This document shows, piece by piece, positions 1 through 14,400 of a stretch of DNA of 64,000 nucleotides. Numbering within the stretch: position 1 is the stretch's first letter; each line of letters begins with the position of its first letter. The position numbers and the translations under genes are program-made. This stretch comes from Himantopus leucocephalus (taxonomy: Eukaryota; Chordata; Aves; Charadriiformes; Recurvirostridae), in assembly GCA_003993805.1 (NCBI GenBank), contig RSEF01000001.1, positions 147,235,254 to 147,299,253 on the forward strand. The letters run 5' to 3'. A model generated the notes under the pieces. It was not told the origin of the DNA. It made no database searches and worked only from the letters and a program-made list of their open reading frames with translations.

Positions 1-2248
1 GGGGTTAATTGTCAATCCTGGATCTATATCATTTTTTAGAGTTTTGTCAAGCAGGCTGCCCCCATCTCCTGAAATCGGCAGCTTTTCTTTCGGACCTCAT
101 CAGTCCCTTGGCTTTGCTTCCAGATGTTTTTATTTCATGTCTCTGATGGGATCCTTCTGCAAAGCAATCTGTGGATCAGCATGATTAGGTGATCAACCTC
201 CTCCACACCAAGCAACGATCTAACATTTAGTCACCTTCTCCTATGGGAGCGTGGCCCGAAAGGCCATTCATTTTGTGCTGGGCTGAGGCCACATACGTGT
301 GTGATGAGCGTTGCCCACTGGATGGGAGCATTGTTACTCTTGGATAATCCTTCACTGCTAATCCTGTGCCAGGTGCAAGCATTTCTTGGATTAACTGTTA
401 GAGGTTTGGGCCTGACGCAGGAGCAGATGCTGCGGAGGCGAGCCAGCCTCATGTGTGCAACTGCTGATGCGTCTGGCGTGTGGCTTGTGAGCTGCATTCA
501 GGCAGATCCCCCAAAGCAGAAGATCGCTCTGCGAGGTTTGGTGTCTGAACTTGACCCTGGACCTCTGTGATAAGATGAAAACCAGAGATGATTTCCTCTG
601 ATAGCGTGCCTTTGGATTTTGTTTGCCCCATCACTGCTAAGCTGCAGTGTTTGTTCATCCGGCAGTATTTTTGTCATGAAGATAGTTCCTACTGAGCGGA
701 CTCCAGCTGTGGGCTTGACTAATAAAAGCTTCCCAGGCTTGTCTCCGTACAATTAAATCTTGTTTGCAGTTAGCAAAGTGGCGTTTCATAAGTCATTTTG
801 GTGGTGATAGCTGTGTAAGCCTGACTAGAACACTTGCTAGCGACTCTCTAAGAGAAGAGTTTCCCACTTGTGAAATGGGAAAGCTTTCAATTATCGGATG
901 CATATTAGTCCCCAGTGCTTCACGGAAGTGCCTGCTCTGCAACTCATTCATTAGTGGGAAAGGGAGGGGGATAAAAATAAACTTGCCTCGTGTGGCGGAT
1001 GGAGACTTGCTGATCTTTGCGAGGATTTTTTGGGGCAGGAAGATGTGATGTGATGTAAGTACTCGCCAGCTGTCTCCCTGTCTTCAAATGCTTTGTCCAT
1101 TTAGTACCTTCCCATGGAAGCAGCGGGCTGTTCCTGCAACATGCAATGCTGGTCGCTCCATTAAGCGTTGTCTTAATGGCATGTGTTTTGCGCAGTTGTA
1201 TGAAATGCACATTAATGGAGACAGCTTAATGCCATCACCCTAAAGTAATGAATTGGTATGGATTGCCATTACCATTATAGCACAGTTAAAAGCTGTGTTT
1301 GTTTCCGATTTACATTTCCCAGCTCTGCAAGCAGATGGGTTTTCAGGCCACGCAGTCGGGAGGAACCTGGCAATTCAGCTGCAACCTCCCTATTACAGTG
1401 TTTGTAGAACAGCGGTTCTGGGGGGGGTATTTTGTTAACTCAGACTGCTTAAACGATACATTTCATTAAAACTGTGATTATGCTACTGTAGACTGTATTC
1501 AGGGATCACTGTAAATCCAGTGTATCCTGTAAAGCTGGAAATGTATTGTCTGTATAATACACCTTCATCTCACTGCTCTCAATAAAAATTGCTACTCTGT
1601 GGCCTCCATTCAATTTTTCTGTTGTTAAAATATCTGTATCCCTATAACCTCATATGGATGTATACAAAAAGATACTCAGGAGCCATGGGAGAGCGTAAGG
1701 TGGTTAAGTTTTGCAGACCTAAATGTGTTCCTCTTCCAATGGAAGTGCAAAGTATCTCTTACTTTTCCAGAAGGCTTCATTGTCTTGAGTATTTGCTTCT
1801 TTGGCTTCCTGAATGGTGCCAGCGTAGCTGCTGCTCCTGCTGTTAGTAATGCTGAAACATGGCGAGCTCTGCATGAGCAGCTGAATTGCAATGGATCACT
1901 TTAGACAAGTGATATTTTTTTTTTCTTTTTCCATTTCATGGGCTGTCTCATCGATCTCCTCTTGATCCTGTAAAGATAGGAGCACTCAGCCCACTTTCTG
2001 GGCTTTCAGTCCATACCAACAGATCTGTAGGTCACTGCTTTAGAGGGTGATGCTGTCTTGCACCACCTATAGATTTTTGCTTAGCATGTCAATGCCTGGG
2101 CCTTTTAGTCACTGTGGCTTTTACAAAGTGGAGGACAGATATTCTTTTCCTCATGGAATACAGATTCCTCCTCTGAATACAGATATTCTTTTTCTCATAA
2201 TTTGCTTTTTGCTCATAATGTTTCTTTTGCTTTCTCTCTTCTGCTTAG
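1..2248 (+). other. GPM6B: GPM6B intron 1 (partial)
   Basis: Non-coding. No exon of the known M6B N-terminal isoforms could be found in any frame, and no repeat is recognisable. Two near-identical 20-base copies of 'acagatattctttt(t/c)ctcat' (about 2134 and 2178) lie just upstream of the exon 2 acceptor 'ttctgcttag'. Confidence 0.6.
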
Positions 2249-2435
2249 GTTGCTTTGAATGTTGCATTAAGTGCCTAGGAGGAGTGCCATATGCTTCACT
2301 CGTGGCAACCATTCTCTGCTTCTCGGGGGTAGCGTTGTTTTGTGGCTGCGGCCACGTGGCGCTCACGGGAACCGTGTCTATCCTTGAGCAGCACTTCTCC
2401 ACGACTGCCAGCGACCATGCTTTGCTGAGTGAAGT
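2249..2435 (+). CDS. GPM6B: GPM6B exon 2 (first membrane segment)
   Basis: 187 nt, acceptor ...ctgcttag, donor gtaagt. It encodes the Cys-rich juxtamembrane start [10 protein letters not shown], where cysteines are palmitoylated in PLP-family proteins, then transmembrane segment 1 ([20 protein letters not shown]) and the start of the first extracellular loop up to SDHALLSE. The length equals that of PLP1 exon 2. Confidence 0.95.
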
Positions 2436-5400
2436 GTAAGTATGCCTCCCATTTCCATTATTGCTTATAACACCCTCATGCTAAATGAGTAGAGATGGAT
2501 TCAAACCTCAGCCTCCATCCCTGAGTATTAGGTTGCTTGTTTGTCCAGCAGCACTCAGTGTTTTTTTGGTGTTTGTGCACAACCAACCAGTGTATCCTGC
2601 TTAACCTGTTTATATGATGACCAATACTATTTAATATCTTCATCAGTGCCATAGACAGTTGGATTGAGTGCACCCTCAGCAGGTTTGCAGATAGCACCAA
2701 GCTGAGTGGTACAGTTGGTTTACTTGAGGGAAGGGATGCCATCCACATCAGCCTTGACAGCCTTGAGAAGTGGGCCCCTGCAAACCTCATGAGGTTCAAC
2801 AAGGCCAAGTGCAGGGTCCTGCACCTGGGTCGGGGCAACCCCCAGTGTCAATACAGGCTGGAGATGAAGGGATTGAGAGCAGCCCTGCAGAGAAGGACTT
2901 GGGGATGTTGGTGGATGAGAAGCTCAACATGACCCAGGAATGTGTGCTTGTAGCCCAGAAGGCCAGCTGTATCCTGGGCCACATCAAAAGAAGCGTGGCC
3001 AGCAGGGCGAGGGAGGTCATTCTGCCCCTGTACTCCACTCTGGTGGGATTCCACCTGGAGTACTGCGTCCAGCTCCGGAGTCCTCAGCAAAGGAAAGTCA
3101 TGGACCTGTTGGAGCAGGTCCAGAGGAGGGCCACAAAGATGATCAGAGGGCTGGAGCACCTCTCCTGTGAGGACAGGCTGAGAGAGTTGGGGTTGTTCAG
3201 CCTGGAGAAGAGAAGGCTCCGGGGAGACCTTGTAGTGGCGTTCCTTAAAGGGGGTTTATAAGAAAGATGAGAAAAAAGAGAGAGGAAAGACTGGAAACAG
3301 CTTAAATGTTTGTCTCTGCAACCGTAGCCTTTGGAAATAACCACCAGTGAAATATGTGGGGCTTTTGTGCTCCCGAGGCTTCTCTGTGACACCAGAGGAA
3401 GGTGTCCTGCATGAGGGCCGGTGCCCAGCCCCACTGGCGTGAGCCTTTCCTTCCCCTCGACACTGAGGGACGTGTGGGTCCCGGGCTGTGGGCCGGTGGT
3501 CTGAACACACTGAGCCTTTATNTGGCAGTGAGGAATTTGTGCAAGTTGTGCTGCCCGATGGCTGCGCACTGGTGTCGGGATGCTGACCGCGTCTGGGTTC
3601 GGCCTCTTGCCCACTGCTCACCACGGGCCAGCACTGGCCACAGGCACAGTGCGTGGCCGGCCCCTGGACACCTCTCCGTCCCAGGGCAGAGAGGTAGGCG
3701 TGAGGAAGGGCAGCTGAATCCTTCTGAAAGCCACCCAAGGGGTCCCTGTTCAGGCTGTGAAGAGGGCGCCCATGTGGTGTGCACCTGTGGGTGTTGTGCA
3801 CGCAGGGGTGTGCTGGCAATGAACAACGCACACGTGTTTTGCTTACCTGCCCCTAAGACCCAGCTTTAAGGACAATATTCGAAGACTTTGGTATCAGGGT
3901 CCAACCCAACACACTTAATTCTCCTTTTTTTCTTTTTCTTCTCTTTCATCACTGACTCCCTGTACGTGCTTGCGGACATAGACCTGCCAGCTCGCATGCA
4001 CAGCTGGCCCCTTGCCATCCCCCGGCACCACTGGTGTCAGTCCCGCAGCACCATTTTGGGGCTTCCCTTCCCCTTGCAGGACCCTCTGTGCCCAGACCTG
4101 CCACGTGGCTCTGGGACTGGGGGTCCCCCACCCCAGCACCATCCACCCTCACACCTTGGCTGCAGCTGGGCAACCAGTGCATGAGCCATGAGGACCCTGC
4201 AGATAGCCACAACATTTAGCCAGAAACCGTAAGCAGCTGTTCTTCAGCAACCGAGTAACGAAACGCCCTTGTTCTTGTATCAGTCTTCGTGTGAGCAAAA
4301 TAGAAGAAATTGCAGAAGCAGCCGTAACAGGCAGCAAGTTTTAAATTTTGGAGAATCGTTGACAATCTTTCTTGTCAAGTCAGCATCAGCAGCTGAGGAA
4401 ACGCCTAATTCCTACCAAAGCAGCTGAGGTCTCAGACTCTGCGGAAGCCTAACGAGAAAGGCAATGAGAAGGGGTGCTAGAAGGGGGCAAGTAATTATAG
4501 GCCACAAATACATAAAATAAATGAAAAATAGACTAGTAAAGCACCCTTTGGAATAGATATTTTTTTTTTTTACCGGGTTTCATATTACTAATGACTCGTA
4601 ACATGCATTGAGTCTCTCCTAGACTATTAATGATGGTGAAATGAATTCTTCTATACTCTCTAGAATCGTGACTTAATTTTGTCATGGTTTACAGCACAGA
4701 TGCAACAGATTTATCCTGTTATTTTTAATCAGTTTGGAAAACAAACATAACACTTCCCACATACAATTTTAAATTAGCAATATCCTATTTTGATACAAGG
4801 GATGTGCTATCTGTCTGGATAACATTTAACTACATAAATGGTAGTCATCAATTTTCTTTAAATTAAGCTAAACCATGCAGGTGCTCCTTGGAGATCTACG
4901 CTAGCAGCTACTTAGTGGAGAGTGGTAAGAATTGAAAAAAACATCTGAGGAAAAATATATTTATCCTTAGAAAACTGGCAGTATGGATATATAAAATTAA
5001 TCTCTCTGTTCTGTGAATTGCATCATCCAAAATAACCATCCCAACAATGAAATTACTTTTAAGAAGGCATAAGTTCTGGAGAAAGTGTGCTAATGACAAA
5101 GTATGACTCCTGGAGACCAGGAGAAGTGTAGTATGGAAGATCCAGCATTCTGGTCCTCCAAAACAATTAGCTTCAGATACTGAATCCGATTGATAATATT
5201 CAGAAATTCTTTCCATTTACCTGTTCTAGCCAGAGTAAAAATCCTGTAAGAGTGTCATTGCGGATGGTAGATTTTTAAGGAATCAAGAACTTTCTCAAGT
5301 AATATCCGAGGGAAGTGCCTATACCACGTGCCCTGAGATCTTCTTCCTCTGGATGGTTCCAGAGTACCTCAGATTGAAGCATTTCCTAAATATTTCTTTC

Positions 5401-8400
5401 AGTTTTTAAAAATGTAATTACACTTTGGGGAGCTCAACACTGCCATGACTTAAGGCACGGAAACTACCTGCTCACTGGGAAGTACCCTCCTAGGCTGTAG
5501 AGCAAGCTGTTCCTCCCCAGGAGAAGTCACTGCACATTTGCTGAGTTTTTTGTATCAGACAAGTATCAGTGAATTTACAGATTTTTGCAAACATACATTA
5601 ACTGGATTTTACAGGTGGAAACGGTGAATTTCAGGGACTGTTTCCTTTCCTTAAGCCAAAGGAATCCCCACAGAGCCTGGTAGTTCAGCCAGTAGTTCAG
5701 CTCCAGCCTTTGTCATCTCAAAGCCCTGTGTTGCTCCCGGCAGACATTCCCCGAGTTAGGTGTCAGCATCAATAATAGGAAAAAAAAACCCCTCCATAGC
5801 AGAGACATTAAATTGCAGCTTCAAGCTGGTGACTAATACCAGTCCATGTAAGAACTGCAGCACAAACAGGGGATGCTCGAGCAGATGGAGGACTAATGAA
5901 CACCAGTATTGCTTACCTGTAGAAGCGGGATAGTCATACTGGCGCTGTCCTGCAGCCTGCTCGCTTAAAATGCATTAAGGAGCCTTGAAGTGTATTTTCT
6001 AGAAAAGGAGTTATCTCATACCTGTTATGATTTGGGAGGACTGACTTTGTTTTTCTAGGACTGAAATCTAATTCTATCTTCTTTCTTTCCCATTTTAGAA
6101 TACAGCTCATGCAGTATGTAATTTATGGCATTGCATCATTTTTCTTCTTATATGGAATAATCCTTTTGGCAGAAGGTTTTTATACAACAAGTGCTGTGAA
6201 GGAGCTGCATGGAGAGTTCAAAACAACAGCCTGTGGCCGCTGCATCAGTGGAATGGTGAGTAGGAAATGGGAACTGTAGCCTGGGCTTGCTAAAACCTGT
6301 TGGGCTCGGTTCGACTCCTCTGTTTTTGAAGAACAATGTATTGCTGCCTTCTTTGTTTAACTCCTTATGGGCGGTCAGAATCAATCCCTGTTGCAGATCC
6401 TTCTTTGAACTTCGAGGATGCTTGGTCAAATTCACATTCTGCAGATGGACCGTCAGGGTGCTATCGTGGCCTCCCCTGTCATAAAGCTGAACCCACTGGT
6501 CTAAACTAAGTTGATGGAGACTGCTAATTTTAAAACACTCAGTGCGAGACAAAATGAAATTTGTGCTTATAAGCATGGAGCGCACTAGTCATGCTTAAAG
6601 GCAGACTGTAAAATGGCTGTGGTTTGCAGAGCTATTAGAATAACAAACTGTAATGCCTCTGACTTCCATAGTCAATTCTGCTTGAGAATGTCTGGATCCT
6701 TCAGACAAAGTCATGAATGAAGCTTTGCAACATCTTTGCACTTGAATCAAGTATTGCTGTCTTGCTTCTGCAGATGGCAAAAGGCATACAGATATAATAG
6801 TGAGTCTTTTTTGCAAAGCTGAAACACTTAAAGCCTTAAAGTTACAAGCCATCTTCCCTTCAGTATACTTCTGTATCAGAATGAAATTTTAAACAAAGTT
6901 TAACTAAAAATAAAACTTCATAGTCTCACCCACGTTGCCCCCTAGGGCGCACTCTGCAAGAACAGAAACATAACTATGTTTCTGAGACAGGATTTCAAAG
7001 CTATTTCTGAAAATCTGAATTCAAAGCTCGTAGTTATGGAGGAAGCTAAGCAGTATGACAGATCGCCCACGGGAAAGTGTGGGTGAAAAGAGAAGAGGCT
7101 TTTGATGTGATTGTTGCATTTTAATATACAATCTATATCCTGTACTTTAAAAATATGTACTTTCAGCTGGTTAAATACAAAAGAGATGCATGTTTATTTT
7201 CAAGAGGGTTAACAATTTTCCACTGTGCTGTTGGATACTTATTGAATTTTTCAAGAGCTAATAAAAACAAGACATCCGATCACTTTCCAGTTAAGCAGCT
7301 TGCTCTTTTTCTAGCAAGTATGATCTTCACTGAGGAGCAAAATGGGATCTAAAGCAGTGTTTTCCCAAGATCCGAAATACATTAGAAACATACACATATG
7401 TGCATGTCATTAGTGCAGACAATTGCTTGTGCAGTTGAGTAGTTGCAGGCACATGATCGTCAGCTGCGTGTACAAATACCAGTGTGACACATGGAAATAT
7501 GACAGAAAAACGTGTTTTCATGTTTGGCCATATTTGTCCACACAATGAAGGAGTGAATTTAGCAGCTGAGTGAGGGCTTGGAGCTCTGGTAAGACACATC
7601 AGTGTTCAGTGGTAACAGTCATGGTGTCAAAATTCCTGTATGCCACTGTGTAGTGGTAGAGCCGCGTAAAACACCATGGTAAGAACAAGATTCGTGAGGA
7701 GATATAGTATCTTAACAGACTAGTGGCTGCAGCTACATACAGACAATGAGCTTTTGGACGTACAGCAAGTTTTTTGCCTCTTTGATCAAGAGCTGCTCTA
7801 CTTCCTCCATTACATTACCAAGCAAGGTCCTGAAAGGCAGTCCCTTCCATCTGGCATAAGGTTATTACAGAAGACAGACTTCCAACTTTGCTAAATTATG
7901 TGTGTTGGCTGCGGTAATGCAGAATAGCCATTTCCCACAGTTATTGCATTAAATGTGAGAGTGAGTGTGTTTTTCTCGGGCTATTTTAGGAGTTAAAGGC
8001 TTTGGGTACTTCCTCTTGCACAGTTCCACATACACGTATGCACACCCATATTTGATGTATAGCGTATGTATAGAAATCCTTTAAACTGGTCCACTGGGTC
8101 CTTACCAAAATCCAAAGAGAGAATTCTCAGTTCTCGCATAAAACATACAGGTCTGGTGTGTGGCACTATCTAATAATGAAACGGGGTATTTCGGTTCAGT
8201 TGTGTATAAATTAAAGGCTAGCGGGGGTTTTTATGGGCCTTTGTTTTGCAAGCACTTCCACCTCCCCACACACGCACTGCCTTTGCTGACTGTAAAACCT
8301 GACCAATTGCTCAACCTTTGCTGTAATGTTTACAGTGTTGTTTAGCGCATCTGGCCAAAAAAAAAAAAAAAAAAACNGTAGTTCAGTCCGTCAGTTCTGG

Positions 8401-11400
8401 GTCGGGCTCAGACAACTTTTCCCCTCAGAGCCTTTCCCGTCCTTGCAGTTGTTCTCTGGCACACAGGTTTCAAGTAAGATAGTACAGCATCAGCGCTTTA
8501 CTGGAAGTAAAGCCTTTCCAGTCCACCTGCAGTTAAACAACAGGGAAAAGGGAACACACAAGATGGAACAGCATTCCCCTGCTTACCAAGCAGGATCCAA
8601 ATTCCAGTCTCCCCAGGAGGAGGGAGCTAGGAACTGATGCCAGAGCTACTGTTTCACCATAAAATGTAGAAGAAGAGTGGGGAAAGAGAAGAGGTCCAGT
8701 GGGAGGGGGAAGCTGGAGATTTCCAAAGCAATAATCTTACCAAAGAAAATGCATATAATATTTTTTTTTAAAAAAAAAAGAGCAAACCCAAACCAGCAAA
8801 TTTCAATGGAAAAATGCGTGATTCTCTAAGGTGAAGTAACTAATTTTTCTTCTTGGCTATGTGTATTAGATAATTGAATCTTTCTGATCTGCTGTAGCGG
8901 TTGTGGTATGTTTTCAAAAACAGGTATTCTCAAATGTTACACTCAAAATTGATTTCAATAAATCAGGGAGTATGGGAGAGCTCTGTGAACATCGATTCAC
9001 TCTATTGTTTTGATTTGCAAGTTGTACAGAAATGCTAGTATGTTACAGTTAATTAAAAAAAACTCCTTAAATTGATTTTTGTTGGAATTTTATTGGTTTT
9101 AGCCTACAACCAGCATCCCTGTTTAGCTGAGGATCTTGAGAAATTAATGGACTGTTCTTTTAGGAGGTCAAGCTGTTTACTCAAGCAGGCTGATGAAAAA
9201 GGAAACGTCTGAATTACTTTCTCAGTAGCACTTAAACTACCAAAGTATTTGTAAGCAACGAGAATACTGATTTCATTTGTGCTTGGAAATCAAATGTTTT
9301 ATTATGTCATTTCTCAAAAGTATGCTTAAAGATTATTTTGAAGCATTTTTAAGGAAAATTCAAGTTTTCTTTTCAAAGAATGAAGGTAAAGTACGTGTGT
9401 TTTCTCTGTCCAGTTCGTTTTCCTCACCTATGTGCTTGGAGTGGCCTGGCTTGGGGTCTTTGGCTTCTCTGCTGTGCCTGTCTTTATGTTCTATAACATA
9501 TGGTCAACTTGCGAAGTCATCAAATCTCTTCAGACAAATGTGACAGTTCCAGGGGACCAGATCTGCGTGGATATCAGGCAATACGGTACTTATTTTAATC
9601 CTGATTAAGTACTTTATCCTTTCTCCTTGGTCTGTCTTCGGTAGTTTTGTCTCAGCCTTATCAAATGAACCAAACGCAAAAGCATCGTGCATCTCTGAAT
9701 GTGCTATTACTTTTCTAATTAATTCAGATTACACCGATCTCTTTCCAGATGCAATCAGTTCAACTGAACTGGCAAGTCATTTATCTAAAATGATTTTGTA
9801 GCGGTTTCCAATACTATAATATTAGGTTTAAAAATAGATCGCCCTCAAAATAAACTGCTTAGAAACAGCGCTGAGAAATAGATAACCAGATTCTGGTTTT
9901 TGAACCCGTATGCGTATATTCTTTCCTTTCAAAAAGCTGGTTTTACATTTAAATACGAAGTTAACACCTGAACTTTGCTCTAACAATTATTTTCAGATAA
10001 AAGACCAAAAACCTGCAATCAAGAGTCTGCCTTAACTATTAATGAATTATTACTGCTTTTTGATGACACAGAAATCCGAGGGGGTGCAGGTAGCAGAGGA
10101 GTGGGGACAACAGCTTCAAATAGGCTCAGGCTTTTCAAGTAGTTCATTCCTTGAGGTGAATTTTTCCTGGAGTTAATCTTTTCAGCCTCCCTTGTGCAGA
10201 AGAGCTTTTGTCACCGTTACGTTTGACTTCCTTTTAGCTAACATTTTCTAGGAATGTTTCTTTCTTTGGACTAAGTCATTCAAAGCTGTGAAAACGGATT
10301 CAGAGTTGGAAAAGTAAGAAAGCTTGGGTTTGCTTCCCTGTTCGGGCTGTAAGTCCAGTAGGAGAAGATAAGATACGCTTATTTTAAAAGCAAGAAGTCC
10401 CAAATCAGTTAAATGCCTGTGTCCTATTTTAGCAATTGACAGCAAGAGGCTGGGAAGACGTTTTCTTCATCAGCAAAGCCTGGGAGTGCAGGGAGAAGAT
10501 GGGCTCCTCCACCTTTCTGCGTCTCCTGGTTGTTTCGCAGCTGTGCGAGCGCCATGTGGGGCCGTGCTCTTCCTCTGATTAGTAAAATCATTTGGGTTTC
10601 AATGAGTGATGGGGAGGGAGCAGCTCCTTAACAGGCAACTTGTGTCACTGAATTGTCCTCATATTTTTGGGTGGAAGCAGTGGCTAGAAGGCTTCATGTG
10701 TGTCTTGCAGTTGCAGAGAAACAGCTAGTTTTAAAGTAAATCCTATAAAATCTTTTTGAAAACTGTACCATCCTGAGATAATTTCAATGACCTGCCCCTG
10801 ACAGAGTTGCTAATTCCAACCAGCTGAGTTTGAAATGCAAGTTATATGGGGGACACAAACTGTTTTTCTCCTGTTTCAGATGGCTTTTGCTTAAGCTTTA
10901 CGTCTGTTACAGGCCTAAAAGTTTAGGTTATTTTAAATCTGCTAGATCCTGTTGACTTTTCAGATTTTCAGTTGTGTAAGGAAAGTTATTGGGAGTACGT
11001 GAGGTGGGGCAGGCTGCATTTTCTTGTAGCAGTGTTCACTTAATGCATTTCACCTATTCGAACTAAACCAGAAAAAATCCTGCGATTCTTCCCTCTAGCT
11101 CCGTATTGATCCTCTTCTACGGTAGTTACTTGTTCAAGTAGAACTTAATCTGGTAAGTGCGTGCTATCCTGAAAGGTGCCAAGTACCTCCGAGATGCAGA
11201 TTATCCCTTTCAGCGCTGAGTGGGGGAGTAGGCAGTATGGGACTGGGCCTGGAGTGCAAAAACCCAACCAACCATTTGGCCGCCATATGGGAGAAGCACA
11301 TCTGAGAACATGGCTTGGCAGCGAGCCGCCGTACAGGGAGAAAGCACAACTCGAGCGAGTTGTTTCAATTCCTCCTGCCAACTCAAAGCTGTACTGGTCA

Positions 11401-14400
11401 ACGCGCGGATGCCCAGAATGGGAACACAACTGGCAAGTGGGTGGAAAAGATGAGAGAGGAACAGAAAGCGTGTGTTGATTGCTAAAATTAGCGGTTTCTT
11501 TTGCTGTGGTATTTCAGGTATTATCCCTTGGAATGCTGTACCTGGCAAAGCCTGTGGTCCGATTTTAGAGAACATCTGCAACACGAATGAGGTACAGACA
11601 CATAACCTGTGTGCAGCTTTTGCCTCCGAGTCACTTGGGCACCGTATAATAAATAACTTGATTAAAGTTTTGGGAGAAAACTAGTATTAATAGTATAAAG
11701 AGATTGATTTAAATGCAACACTGAAATTATTCTGTGTTAGGTCATCCAGAAAATGAAAATTATTTCAGAACATTTTTATTTTCTAAAGCGTTGAATACCT
11801 TGCTACAAAGATGGTTTTATTATCCTCATTCTCTGGAACAGTTGAAATGCAGTTTATACTATCCTCAATTGCTTCAATGTTTTTAACATATTTTTTTCTC
11901 TAGTTCTACATGTCTTACCACCTGTTCATTGTGGCTTGTGCTGGAGCTGGTGCCACTGTCATAGCATTGGTGGGTAGCATTTTTTGTTGTTTTATCGTGT
12001 AACGTGTTCCTTTCAGGCTTAAGATGCTTTAAGATTACGTTTTGTGTATCTTAAAAATAGGGACACCAGACATTAGGGAGGGTGAGCTGTAATCACCGTT
12101 ATTTGCTGCTATGGTTTGGTCATTACAAGTCAGCAGGTCCCAAACTTTTGCTTTACGAAGTCATCTTAATGCACCTCCCCCATCTTTAGAAAAAAATTCT
12201 TTGCGTGTCCTTTGAAAATCCCACTTTTAGCCACTACTTCTGTTCTTATGCCCACCATTTCTTGTCATTTTGTAGTTTATTTGATCAGTCGCCTGTAACC
12301 TCTTGGGTTTCTTTTGTCTGGACCCAGGCGGTTTGACTAGTCCAACTCCGCAATGCCAAATTTTGGTAGCAGTTGGAAAAGGGACGTTAACAAGATGACT
12401 CGCTTCATATGTCTTAAGGCTTCCTCTAGCTGCCAGCTTCCAACCTCATGTCAGGCAAATCCAGGTGTAATACTCACTATTTGTTGACAAAATAGCCTTA
12501 GGTCTGCATGTAGATTATCCCCTCCGGATAAATGGCGAGTTACTTATCTTGCATCTTCACCCTGGAAGAAGCTGAGAATAACGTCTGTTGTAAAAGTATC
12601 GACAGTTGCCCATGTGGGCTTGAGGCGTCACCTTGTTGTATCTTACTCTCCTGTATTTTGTTCTCTTCCACCAGCTGATCTACATGATGGCTACTACATA
12701 TAACTATGCTGTTTTGAAGTTTAAGAGTCGGGAAGATTGCTGCACTAAATTCTAAATTGTATAAGCCCAGTAAAGAGCTGCATTGCGTAGCTTGAAATAC
12801 CACTGACACCCTAGGCTAAAAGTCTAGCTTTCTGAATTTTGTTACCGTAATTGTAAATAGCTTCAGTAAGCATCATTTAGCTCATCAGATTAATAAAATG
12901 ACTTCTTGTATATGAACTATGATGTGGATGAGATCTGGCTATTTCTTCATGTCGAGAGGATTCAGTTACTGTAGGGGTGTTCATAAATCATCCTTCTGAA
13001 GGTGGGACCTTTCCATTTCAATTCTCCACTTGCTTTCTAACAGTTATCTCTGAAACAAATCCTGGGAGAGTTCAGGGTCAGAATTACTAATTTATTCCTC
13101 ATCCTGAACACCAAATCCAACCCCAACTCCCCCGAGCATACAAAATATGTATGATACAAAAGAAAAGGAACGGTAAAGTGGTGCCGGTCTCCCTTGGCGG
13201 GAATCAGAAGCCCAGGTATTATGAATTAGTTGGTTTGCATTTCCAGTGCACGGATGATAAAGTGGATTATTTTCTTCTACTTCGTTTTTAAGAAATTGCC
13301 AAATCACGCTCTCTCTGGAAGGAAATAGATCCTTGTATTAGCTCTGCGTAAAACAATCACCTTCTTTCTTTTGGACCCTGAACTTGTAAGAAACGGCGTA
13401 TAAATAGCTTCTGTTCTTGTATGGCTTGCACTTTAGTAACTGATTTCTCAGTAGCCAGATCTCAGAACTGTAAGTATGACTGCACGGGAAGCAAAACCAT
13501 GCATAGATCATAGAGACCTTCTTACACTGTTGGGATTAAAAAAAAGGAGAAGCGAATCAGTGTGTTTGGATGTAGATGTTTTGCATGAAGTATGGTGAAA
13601 AGAAGTTGGGAAGAGATGAATGCACAAACTAGAAAAAAATCCATGCAACAATAATAATAATAATGAAAAAAAGAACCAGTCGCTACATGTGATGTAAAAC
13701 TCTTCACCTGAGGCTGGACAATGGAAGTTTAAAATGTAGTTATATAAATATACGATTAGACTTCTTCTTAACCCAGAGATTGCATGCTTTTGCTTAGTTT
13801 TGGACTCATGTTTTGTTGTTTAATTTTTCAATATGTTAATGTAGCCTTGTTCACGTAAATAAAACAGTTTACAGTTTCAGGCTTTTTCCAAGGGGAGGGT
13901 GGAATTCTCATCTGCTTGTTGGGGGCAAAGACTTCCCAGGATCTGGGCTTGGATATGCATAAACACCACAACCTTAGGAAGCAGTTCTTCTGAGCACCTC
14001 CTCGTTCCTAGTTTACAGATTGCATATATCGCCACATACAAAACTTTTTTCCCGCTTCCCCCCATTCTGCATTTTAATTGACCCGTACAACTCTGTAGCT
14101 CATTTTATTACTGTTATACTAACTTTCTCTAAATTGTAAATAACCAACTGAAATATTAGCATGCCAGATTCTAGAGATCTTTGAAAATAGCCTTTGTGCT
14201 CGTTTTAATAACAGAATGCTTATTAACGTAGAGTAACTTTGGTTTTTTTTTTTTTGGTCGTTATTTTAAAGAGCGTCTATTAATCTAACTAGCAGCTTGC
14301 TTTGCCTCTTGACATGCTCACTAGCCATCATGCTCACCCTTCTCTTCCAGATCCACTTCCTCATGATACTGTCTTCTAACTGGGCCTACTTAAAGGATGC

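Noticed and set aside
1589..1891. Possible alternative first exon of GPM6B
   Set aside because: The peptide beginning MGERKVVKF does not resemble any M6B N-terminus that I know, and there is no donor in the needed phase with support.
2770..3261. 163-aa open frame as a host gene
   Set aside because: It is the C-terminal part of CR1 reverse transcriptase, entered after a frameshift and truncated at both ends.
3084..3869. Long overlapping open frames in the GC-rich intronic block
   Set aside because: No domain, both strands equally open, one contains an N, and no splice sites link them to GPM6B.
11145..11584. Open frames on both strands upstream of GPM6B exon 5
   Set aside because: No recognisable domain and no plausible exon borders; ordinary intron.
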